12,739 nucleotides of DNA. It comes from Gammaproteobacteria bacterium. GTDB lineage: Bacteria; Pseudomonadota; Gammaproteobacteria; Burkholderiales; Burkholderiaceae_E. How positions within the stretch are numbered: position 1 is the first letter of the stretch; each line of letters starts with the position of its first letter. A program made the position numbers and the translations under genes. The stretch is from contig JAUIAI010000016.1 of NCBI GenBank assembly GCA_030425615.1, forward strand, positions 1-12,739. Reading direction: 5' to 3'. The notes beneath the pieces are model-generated. The model was not told where the DNA came from, did not search any database, and worked only from the letters and a program-made list of their open reading frames with translations. Shown piece after piece: positions 7,381 through 12,739 of the stretch.

Positions 7381-8379
7381 ATGAGCATTGTGGCGCTGGG
7401 CTACCTGGGCATCGGCGGCGCCGATCTCGACGAGTGGCGGGGCTTCGCCGGCGGACTGCTCGGCATGCAGGTGGCGGCGCGCGATGCGAGTGGCCTGTCG
7501 ATGCGCATGGACGAGCGGGCGCAGCGCCTGTTCGTGGAGAGGGCCCGTGACTCGGGGCCGTGCGTTTTCGGCTGGGAGGTTGCCGATGCCGACGCACTCG
7601 ATGCACTCGGCGCGCGCCTGGAGGCCGCCGGCGTGGCCGTGCGGGCAGAGCCCGGCTCGCTGGCGGACAGCCGTCAGGTCACGGCACTGATCTCGTTCAG
7701 GGATCCTCTCGGGAACCGGCTGGAGGCCTTCCACGGCGCGTACACGGTCGGCGAGGCCTTCGAGCCGGGCCGCGCGATCTCGGGATTCCGCACGGGCTCA
7801 CTCGGACTCGGCCATGCGGTGCTCGTGGATCCCGAGGTCGCCCGGGCGCTGCCCTTCTATCGCGACGTACTGCACTTCGGTCTCAGCGACTACGTGCGCC
7901 AGCCGTTCAATGCATGGTTCATGCACGTGAACCCGAGACACCACAGCCTGGCCCTGATCGAATCCGCCAGGAGCGGCCTGCACCACTTCATGATCGAGCA
8001 CTGGTCACTCGACGATGTCGGACAGGGCTACGATCTCGCGCTCGAGCGTCCAGACGGCGTCGGACAGACCCTGGGTCGGCACACCAACGATTTCATGACG
8101 TCTTTCTATGCGAACAGCCCGTCGGGCTTCCTGGTCGAAGTGGGCTGGGGTGGACGTCTCGTGGATCCGCTGAACTGGCAGCCCGTGGAGATGACCGACG
8201 GGCCGAGCCTCTGGGGGCACGATCGCTACTGGCTGCCGCCCGGGGACCGGGTCCGGGCGAGACAGACGGTGCTCGACACGGGACGTCGCGGCGTTCGGCA
8301 GCCCGTCCAGGTTCTGGACGGCAATTACGAGCGGATGCCGGGTGTGGTCAGTCGGCCGCCTGCACCTCGTCGAGCGTGA
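7381..8379 (+). CDS. Two-domain type I extradiol ring-cleavage dioxygenase (VOC superfamily, BphC-like)
   Basis: A cytosolic Fe(II)-dependent enzyme expected to cleave a catechol-type ring next to the hydroxyls with O2. The 332 residues comprise an inactive N-terminal VOC half (about 1-130) and a catalytic C-terminal half. By comparison with 2,3-dihydroxybiphenyl 1,2-dioxygenases, the metal ligands are H145 (GLGHAVL), H202 (LHHFMIE) and E253 (FLVEVGWGG). H188, H234 and Y243 match the remaining active-site residues; the signature GRHTNDFMTSFY then PSGF is present. ATG 7381 has GGGAG at 7369-7373 seven bases upstream; the longer frame to the left overlaps the propeller gene and is not supported. 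A basic tail of about 35 residues goes beyond the usual length of about 300 and runs into the convergent transporter gene. It could act downstream of the IorAB-like hydroxylase, but an 86-bp gap separates it from that group. Exact substrate unknown. Confidence 0.9.
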   Translation: MSIVALGYLGIGGADLDEWRGFAGGLLGMQVAARDASGLSMRMDERAQRLFVERARDSGPCVFGWEVADADALDALGARLEAAGVAVRAEPGSLADSRQVTALISFRDPLGNRLEAFHGAYTVGEAFEPGRAISGFRTGSLGLGHAVLVDPEVARALPFYRDVLHFGLSDYVRQPFNAWFMHVNPRHHSLALIESARSGLHHFMIEHWSLDDVGQGYDLALERPDGVGQTLGRHTNDFMTSFYANSPSGFLVEVGWGGRLVDPLNWQPVEMTDGPSLWGHDRYWLPPGDRVRARQTVLDTGRRGVRQPVQVLDGNYERMPGVVSRPPAPRRA

Positions 8380-9676
8380 ACGCGCTGGCGATGGCGGCCA
8401 GCGCCATCAGCGTGAACAGGCCCAGGACCACGGACACACCGGCCCACTGGGCGACGAGTCCGAACACACCGCCGGCCAGCAGGATCACGCCGATGGTGGA
8501 GTTGGCCAGCGCGGTGTAGGTGGCGCGGCTGTCACGATCGGCCATGTCGACGATGTGCGTCGAGCGCCCCAGGCGTACGCCCTGATGGGCGATCATGAGC
8601 AAGAACAGCAGGGCGGGAACCCCCCATGCCGAGCCCGCGAGCGAGGGTTGCCAGAGCGCCAGCGCAGCAGTTGAGCCATTGGCGAGCGCGGCCAGCAGCG
8701 CCGCGAGCATCAGCACCTTGCGGCTGGAGACATCCGCCAGGCGTCCCCAGACATAGGTGCTGAGGACACTGGCCGCGGCCGACGCGATCATGAGCGGGCC
8801 CAGCGATCCCACCACGGATTCGGCCGCGGTCGTGAGCGTGACGTAGAAGGGCGGTGCCAGCGCCGTACTGATCAGCAGCGCGCGGGTCAGGATGAACCTG
8901 CGCAGTCGCGCATCGTGCATCAACGGAGCGAACTGCGCGCGCACGGCCGCCAGGCCGTTGATCGCGCCTTCGGTGGCGCCGGGCTCCTCGGCCAGACGCG
9001 AGTAGAGCACCCCGGCGACGAACCAGCAGAGCCCCGCCAGCATCACCAGCGTTGCCACCACGGGAACCTCCATCGGCAGGACACCGAGCGCCAGAGCGGC
9101 GGCCACGGCGAACACGAGCGCGGCGGACGTGGTCTCGGCGACGCCGCCCACGGTGCCGCGTCGGGCCTTGGACACCGTCTTGCCGAGCACGTCCTTGTGC
9201 GTGATCGAGGCGACGCTACGGGCGAGCGCGAAGGCCGCGGTGAGCACCACGGCAATCACTCCGAGCGTCGCGCCCTGGAACGTGAGGGCGGCCAGTCCGA
9301 TCGCCGCCACGCAGAGGCCCTGTGCCCAGGACGCGAAGGTCCAGAGCATCTTTCGAACCGGGCGGCGGCGGATCATCGCCGACACCACCAGTTGCGGAAG
9401 CAGCGCCAGCGCTTCGCGCAGCGGGACGAGAAGACCGATCAGCGACGCCGGCACGCCCGCGCTCGTCAGCAGCCAGGCCATCACCAGCTTCGTATCGGCC
9501 AGGCCGTCGCCGAGCTTCGAGAAAACAAGTGACGCCGCGTGCAACAGGAAGTTGCGCGGCTGATGACGGCAGGCGCTGTCCGGGATGTCGCGGCAGACGC
9601 GCGCGCCGTCGTCGCCCGTCAGGATGTCGTAGAAGGAATCCGCGACACCCGCACCGCCTGTTGCCTTACCTGTCAC
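8348..9676 (-). CDS. MFS transporter, translationally coupled to an EncFtn-like ferritin
   Basis: An inner-membrane transporter of 442 residues with about 11-12 hydrophobic segments. Between halves it has the classic MFS loop motif GRLADVSSRK (311-320). The cytosolic N-terminus carries VCRDIPDSACRHQPRNF (27-43) with two cysteines, a segment I associate with a particular MFS subgroup. The start is set to GTG at 9676, because its GTGA overlaps the stop of the ferritin-like gene; a longer frame would run through that gene. There is no clear ribosome-binding site, which fits coupled translation. Substrate is not readable from the sequence. The partner gene suggests iron or another metal, perhaps export. 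The 3' end overlaps the convergent dioxygenase gene by 32 bp. Confidence 0.85.
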   Translation of the reverse strand: MTGKATGGAGVADSFYDILTGDDGARVCRDIPDSACRHQPRNFLLHAASLVFSKLGDGLADTKLVMAWLLTSAGVPASLIGLLVPLREALALLPQLVVSAMIRRRPVRKMLWTFASWAQGLCVAAIGLAALTFQGATLGVIAVVLTAAFALARSVASITHKDVLGKTVSKARRGTVGGVAETTSAALVFAVAAALALGVLPMEVPVVATLVMLAGLCWFVAGVLYSRLAEEPGATEGAINGLAAVRAQFAPLMHDARLRRFILTRALLISTALAPPFYVTLTTAAESVVGSLGPLMIASAAASVLSTYVWGRLADVSSRKVLMLAALLAALANGSTAALALWQPSLAGSAWGVPALLFLLMIAHQGVRLGRSTHIVDMADRDSRATYTALANSTIGVILLAGGVFGLVAQWAGVSVVLGLFTLMALAAIASAFTLDEVQAAD

Positions 9677-9960
9677 TCGTGGGCGATCGGCTTGTCGGTG
9701 AACAGGTAGTCGCGAAGTTCCTTGTCGAACCTGGGATCCTTGCGCCGGATCCACTCCAGCGTCATCGCCGCATGCTCCTTCTCCTCGTCGCGGTTGTGGG
9801 CGAGGATCGCCTTGAGTTCGGGGTCCTTGCAGGCGTCGACGCGCTGGTTGTACCAGTCGACGGCCTCGAGTTCCTCCATCAGCGAGACGATCGCGCGGTG
9901 CATGTCGCGGGTCTCGTCCGAGAGTTCGTTGATGGGTTCGTGATAGCCCTCGTTGGCCAT
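9673..9960 (-). CDS. EncFtn-family ferritin-like protein lacking the encapsulin-targeting tail
   Basis: A 95-residue helical ferroxidase-type protein. It closely follows the Rhodospirillum rubrum encapsulated ferritin: HRAIVSLMEELEAVDWY, then ILAHNRDEEKEHAAMTLEW. E30, E60 and H63 correspond to ferroxidase residues E32, E62 and H65 of that protein; E29, E32, W36 and Y37 are also kept. Known members form annular decamers of dimers that oxidise Fe(II) and hand iron to an encapsulin shell through a C-terminal peptide. Here the protein stops right after YLFTDKPIAHE, so that peptide is absent, and no shell gene follows. ATG 9960 has a good AAGGA (9969-9973 on this strand) eight bases upstream. The gene lies 37 bp after hemB and overlaps the MFS gene by 4 bp. 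Probable role: oxidation or delivery of iron without a capsid. Confidence 0.9.
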   Translation of the reverse strand: MANEGYHEPINELSDETRDMHRAIVSLMEELEAVDWYNQRVDACKDPELKAILAHNRDEEKEHAAMTLEWIRRKDPRFDKELRDYLFTDKPIAHE

Positions 9961-9997
9961 GGCCGGATTCCTTTTGGGTGAGTTGGAAACGGGTGGG

Positions 9998-11005
9998 TCA
10001 GGTCGACTCGCGCAGCCACCGCGCCACGTCGCGAGCGAAGTAAGTGAGCACGCCATCGGCGCCGGCGCGGCGCATCGCCAGCAGCGATTCGACGGCGACG
10101 GCGCGTTCGTCGAGCCAGCCGTTGGCGGCGGCCGCCTTGAGCATGGCGTATTCGCCGCTGACCTGGTAGACGAACGTGGGGAAACCGAAGGCATCCTTGA
10201 CGCGGCGGACGATGTCCAGGTACGGCATGCCGGGCTTGACCATCACCATGTCGGCACCTTCGGCGATGTCGGCCGCGACCTCGCGCAACGCCTCGTCCGA
10301 GTTTGCCGGATCCATCTGATAGGTGGCCTTCGAACTCTTGCCGAGATTGGTCGCCGAGCCCACGGCATCGCGGAACGGACCGTAGAACGCGGAGGCGTAC
10401 TTGGCCGAGTACGCCATGATCCTCGTGTGGATGAAGCCTTCGCGCTCGAGGGCCTCGCGGATCGCGCCGATACGTCCGTCCATCATGTCCGACGGAGCGA
10501 CGATGTCGACGCCCGCCCGGGCCTGGACGAGCGCCTGCTCGACGAGGATGGCGGTCGTCTCGTCATTGAGGATGTACCCGGTGTCGTCGAGCACGCCGTC
10601 CTGACCGTGACTCGTGTACGGATCCAGCGCCACGTCGGTCAGCACGCCGAGTTCGGGGAAGCGCTTCTTGAGGGCGGATACCGCGCGCGCGATGATTCCC
10701 TCCGGGTCGCAGGCCGCGCGTCCGTCAGGGGTCTTGATCGCCGGATCGATCGCCGGGAACAGCGCCATCACCGGAATGCCCAGCGAGACGCAGTCTTCGG
10801 CCACCTCGAGCAGCGCCTCGAGATTGAGCCGCTCCACCCCGGGCATCGAAGGGACCGGCACCCGTGCCTGTCCTTCATCGTGCACGAAGACCGGGTAGAT
10901 CAGATCTTCGGCGCCCAGGCGGTTCTCTCGAACGAGCCGGCGGCTGAAGTCGTCGCGCCGGTTCCGCCGCAGGCGGATCATCGGGAAACGGGACTGGATC
11001 GTCAT
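9998..11005 (-). CDS. hemB: Porphobilinogen synthase (delta-aminolevulinic acid dehydratase)
   Basis: This cytosolic enzyme condenses two 5-aminolevulinate molecules to porphobilinogen, the second common step of haem synthesis. It has 335 residues, full length. K202 (YSAKYASAFYGPFRD) and K257 (MVMVKPGMPYLDI) are the two Schiff-base lysines. The metal segment DVALDPYTSHGQDG has Asp in place of the Cys residues of zinc enzymes, so this is the Mg-type HemB, as in Pseudomonas. ATG 11005 is preceded by GAGG six bases upstream; the longer open frame into the upstream gap is unsupported. The ferritin-like and MFS genes follow on the same strand at 37 bp and -4 bp, so the three are probably cotranscribed, linking haem synthesis to iron handling. 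Confidence 0.97.
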   Translation of the reverse strand: MTIQSRFPMIRLRRNRRDDFSRRLVRENRLGAEDLIYPVFVHDEGQARVPVPSMPGVERLNLEALLEVAEDCVSLGIPVMALFPAIDPAIKTPDGRAACDPEGIIARAVSALKKRFPELGVLTDVALDPYTSHGQDGVLDDTGYILNDETTAILVEQALVQARAGVDIVAPSDMMDGRIGAIREALEREGFIHTRIMAYSAKYASAFYGPFRDAVGSATNLGKSSKATYQMDPANSDEALREVAADIAEGADMVMVKPGMPYLDIVRRVKDAFGFPTFVYQVSGEYAMLKAAAANGWLDERAVAVESLLAMRRAGADGVLTYFARDVARWLREST

Positions 11006-11204
11006 GCTGGACCTCTGTTCACAGTGCTGGGATTCGCCAGCGGGTCGCCGGCCGTGCGGGCTGCCGTCCGAAGGGCACGGTCGTCTCGCCGGCCCGGTCG
11101 ATTCGGGCAAGGCGGGGTCGCGCCCGAGTCTCGCAGATTAGTCCGAAACGCAACGGTAGCCATGCACGCGAAGTCGGAATTCAAATCACATCGTGTCTTG
11201 GACA
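11006..11204 (-). other. Upstream region of hemB; no convincing promoter seen
   Basis: This gap should hold the hemB promoter on the - strand. I found only weak candidates: TTGAAT on that strand around 11181-11186, and TAATCT near 11136-11141 without a matching -35. No haem or iron operator (such as a Fur-like repeat) stands out. The right part (about 11170-11204) is clearly richer in A and T than the genes around it and leads into the candidate small RNA. Confidence 0.4.
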
Positions 11205-11210
11205 TAAGAT
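11180..11210 (+). promoter_or_regulatory. Possible promoter of the small RNA
   Basis: TAAGAT at 11205-11210 matches four of six bases of the -10 consensus and sits in an AT-rich patch. The best upstream element, TTCAAA or TCAAAT near 11180-11186, is weak. A start near 11217 is inferred from spacing. An activator or another sigma factor may be needed. Confidence 0.35.
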
Positions 11211-11216
11211 AGACTG

Positions 11217-11308
11217 GATGGTTTTCCATTGCCCGCTTCCCTCCCTGAGCGGGCGCCTGACAAAGGCTCTCGCCCCGTCCCACCCCGGTGGAGCGGGGTT
11301 TCTTTTTT
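11217..11308 (+). ncRNA. Candidate Hfq-type small RNA with a C-rich loop, next to engB
   Basis: About 92 nt between hemB and the 3' end of engB, on the strand opposite both. Visible stem-loops: ATGG-TTTT-CCAT (11218-11229); GCCCGCT (11231-11237) with AGCGGGC (11248-11254), a perfect 7-bp stem whose loop is TCCCTCCCTG; GCCT (11255-11258) with AGGC (11264-11267); and a strong terminator with a long T-tract. The exposed CCCUCCC loop could pair with purine-rich ribosome-binding sites, as described for the C-rich loops of Xanthomonas sX13. The location beside engB matches Spot 42 in E. coli and ErsA in Pseudomonas, although hemB, not polA, lies on the other side here. Homology to any of these is not shown by sequence. 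The 5' end is estimated. Confidence 0.6.
11272..11308 (+). terminator. Intrinsic terminator of the candidate small RNA
   Basis: CCCCG (11273-11277) pairs with CGGGG (11294-11298). The stem continues through CCAC (11280-11283) with GTGG (11288-11291), closed by the loop CCCG. The T-tract TTTCTTTTTT (11299-11308) follows directly. Orientation is +, so it does not serve engB or hemB, both on the - strand; the other side of the hairpin lacks a comparable T-run for engB. Confidence 0.85.
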
Positions 11309-11347
11309 CGCGGTCGAGGCCATGGCGGGCGTATCGCGGTGGCCGGA

Positions 11348-11956
11348 TCAGGCGAGCCAGCCCGCGATCTGATCGCGGGCCGCCGGCACGCCCAGGCCGG
11401 TCTGTGCCGAGAACAGGAGAAAGCTCGCGGCCCGGTGAGCGTGTCGACGGGCGAATCGCTCACCCAGCGCGTCGAGGGCCTTGCCCTGCTGCATTCGCGA
11501 GAGCTTGTCCGCCTTGGTGAGCAGGATCAGGCAGGGGATGTCCTCGGCGATCCAGTCGAGCAGTTCGTCGTCCTTGTCGCCGAGACCGCGCCGGCAGTCG
11601 ACCATCAGCACGACGCCGGCCAGATTCGGCCGCCGCCGCAGGTACTCGCCCGCGAGGGCCTGCCAGCCCCGCTTGACGGACTGGGCCACGGCCGCGTAGC
11701 CGTATCCCGGTGTGTCGACCAGATACCCGGTGGCGACCTCCTGCGGCCCGACGGCGAAGTAATTCAGCGCCTGGGTCCGGCCTGGCGTCTTGCTGGGGAA
11801 GGCCAGTCGCCGCCGGTCGCAGAGTTTGTTGATCGCCGAGGACTTGCCGGCATTGGACCGTCCGGCGAAGGCGACCTCCGGCAGGCCGTCACGCGGCAGA
11901 TCGCGCATGCGCACCACGGTGATACTGAAACGTGCGCTTTGCAGGCGTGGAACCAC
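11348..11956 (-). CDS. engB: Ribosome biogenesis GTP-binding protein YsxC/EngB
   Basis: An essential TRAFAC-class GTPase that assists late assembly of the large ribosomal subunit. About 202 residues, normal length. Motifs: G1 GRSNAGKS (32-39), the switch region KTPGRTQ with its threonines (56-62), G3 DTPGYG (81-86), G4 TKAD (147-150) and a G5-like FSAQTG near the C-terminus. The start is uncertain. GTG 11956 gives MVPRLQSARFSITVVRMRDL, which aligns with the usual EngB N-terminus; TTG 11992 would add 12 residues. Neither has a clear Shine-Dalgarno sequence. A -10-like TACAAT just upstream would place the transcript start between the two and favours GTG 11956. The gene is divergent from cytochrome c4, a common gammaproteobacterial arrangement. 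Confidence 0.93.
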   Translation of the reverse strand: MVPRLQSARFSITVVRMRDLPRDGLPEVAFAGRSNAGKSSAINKLCDRRRLAFPSKTPGRTQALNYFAVGPQEVATGYLVDTPGYGYAAVAQSVKRGWQALAGEYLRRRPNLAGVVLMVDCRRGLGDKDDELLDWIAEDIPCLILLTKADKLSRMQQGKALDALGERFARRHAHRAASFLLFSAQTGLGVPAARDQIAGWLA

Positions 11957-11983
11957 GAGACGATCGGAAGGAGCGGAATGCTC

Positions 11984-11993
11984 ATTGTACAAT
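11984..11993. promoter_or_regulatory. Palindrome with a -10-like TACAAT on each strand between engB and cytochrome c4
   Basis: ATTGTACAAT is a perfect 10-bp palindrome in the 113-bp divergent gap. It contains TACAAT, one base from the TATAAT consensus, in both directions. It could be a shared or overlapping -10 for engB (leftward, leader about 20 nt) and the cytochrome gene (rightward, leader about 70 nt), or a small operator. No good -35 is at the right distance on either strand; TTGACC at 12001-12006 points rightward but lacks a good -10. Confidence 0.3.
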
Positions 11994-12069
11994 CGTGGGT
12001 TTGACCCGTGCCGCGCGCGATGCGAATGCTGGCGTCGTCCCGGCGGCTGGATGCGATCAGGAACCGCAA

Positions 12070-12739
12070 ATGACTCAGCAACGTCTTTCCCGCCCATTCC
12101 GGTTGTCTTCGCACGAGCAGCGGCCGGCTGCGGTCGCGCCGGACGGCCGGCGCCCCCGGCGTGCCCGTCTGGCATTGTTGGCCGCCATGGCGGGCCTGGC
12201 GATCCAGGTTTCACCCGCCGCAACGGCGGCCGGCGCGGCCAAGGCGGATCCGGCCAAGGGCCAGACCATCGCTGCCGGGGTCTGCGCTGCCTGCCACGGG
12301 CCCGACGGCAACAGCACGCAGCCGGTGAACCCCAAGCTGGCCGCCCAGCATCCCGAGTACCTCGTCAAGCAGCTGAAGGACTTCAAGGGCACGGCCGAGG
12401 CACCGGCGGCCCGTCAGAACGCCATCATGGCCGGCTTCGCGGCCGCCCTGTCCGAGCAGGACATGCGCGACGTCTCCGCCTGGTTCGCGTCGCAGGGACT
12501 TCGCCCGTCATGGGCCGAGAACGGCGAGCTGGCCAAGCAGGGTGAGGCCATTTATCGCGGCGGCATCCCCGCCAAAGATGTCCCGTCGTGCGCCGGTTGC
12601 CATGGCCCGACGGGCGCCGGTATCCCCGCCCAGTATCCGCGGCTGCACGGTCAGTTCGCCGAGTACACGGCGGCGCAGCTCACCGCCTTCCGCCAGGGCA
12701 CGCGCGGCAACAGTGCCCAGATGACCACGATCGCCGCCC
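12070..12739 (+). CDS. Di-haem cytochrome c4 (3' truncated)
   Basis: A periplasmic electron carrier between the quinol-oxidising complex and terminal oxidases, made of two class I cytochrome domains. 223 residues are visible before the window ends. Haem sites are CAACH (72-76) and CAGCH (174-178). M120 (AIMAGFAAAL) and M218 (QMTTIAA) are the likely axial methionines, so both domains are nearly complete. The Sec signal peptide has an unusually long basic n-region of about 35 residues before the hydrophobic core, with a likely cleavage near ATAAG (around 51-55). ATG 12070 has AGGA at 12059-12062 seven bases upstream, which supports this start despite the long n-region; TTG 12103 is an alternative. 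The protein could also accept electrons from exported molybdenum enzymes such as IorAB, but that is speculation. Confidence 0.93.
   Translation, partial: MTQQRLSRPFRLSSHEQRPAAVAPDGRRPRRARLALLAAMAGLAIQVSPAATAAGAAKADPAKGQTIAAGVCAACHGPDGNSTQPVNPKLAAQHPEYLVKQLKDFKGTAEAPAARQNAIMAGFAAALSEQDMRDVSAWFASQGLRPSWAENGELAKQGEAIYRGGIPAKDVPSCAGCHGPTGAGIPAQYPRLHGQFAEYTAAQLTAFRQGTRGNSAQMTTIAA

Noticed and set aside
8348..9676. Encapsulin shell protein expected after an EncFtn gene
   Set aside because: The gene downstream is clearly a multi-pass MFS transporter with GRLADVSSRK, not an HK97-fold protein.
9961..10194. Upstream extension of the ferritin-like frame
   Set aside because: It would overlap hemB, while ATG 9960 has a good AAGGA and matches the family N-terminus.
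11006..11110. N-terminal extension of hemB
   Set aside because: The extra residues are Pro/Arg/Gly-rich and unlike HemB; ATG 11005 has a GAGG at proper distance and normal family length.
11223..11520. Open frame on the + strand across the terminator and into engB
   Set aside because: It runs through the intrinsic terminator and antisense to engB, and its translation is Arg/Pro-rich without motifs.

Overview
This is a GC-rich window with densely packed genes. It looks like a gammaproteobacterial chromosome, probably on the Xanthomonadales/Nevskiales/Chromatiales side. That placement is an inference from engB lying divergent to a di-haem cytochrome c4 gene, a candidate small RNA against the 3' end of engB (the place Spot 42 and ErsA occupy in other gammaproteobacteria), a Pseudomonas-type Mg-dependent HemB, and the overall codon usage. 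I see no rRNA, tRNA, CRISPR array, insertion sequence or phage gene.

Left part, + strand (1-8379). A truncated unknown gene end and a tiny broken reading frame precede a low-specificity L-threonine aldolase (ltaE). After a 125-bp spacer that can fold into several alternative hairpins around the next start codon comes a molybdenum hydroxylase module: a [2Fe-2S] subunit (iorA-like) and a Tat-exported molybdopterin subunit (iorB-like), joined by a GTGA overlap. Close behind are an AraC-family regulator and a large lipoprotein with a beta-propeller domain. After an 86-bp gap there is a two-domain type I extradiol ring-cleavage dioxygenase. Hydroxylase, regulator and ring-cleavage enzyme together suggest catabolism of aromatic or N-heteroaromatic compounds, but the substrate cannot be read from the sequence.

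Middle part, - strand (8348-11005). Read leftwards, the order is hemB (porphobilinogen synthase), a 95-residue protein of the encapsulated-ferritin (EncFtn) family, and an MFS transporter. The EncFtn-like gene keeps its ferroxidase residues but lacks the C-terminal encapsulin-targeting tail, and no shell gene is present. It overlaps the transporter gene by four bases. This looks like an iron-handling pair attached to haem synthesis. The transporter gene and the extradiol dioxygenase gene converge and overlap by 32 bp.

Right part (11006-12739). The hemB-engB gap holds a strong + strand intrinsic terminator preceded by a C-rich stem-loop. This is a candidate Hfq-type small RNA. It is followed by the essential ribosome-assembly GTPase gene engB (- strand) and a divergent, truncated cytochrome c4 gene.

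The points most worth a second look are the shell-less EncFtn-MFS pair next to hemB, the candidate small RNA, and the switch-like leader of the molybdenum hydroxylase operon.
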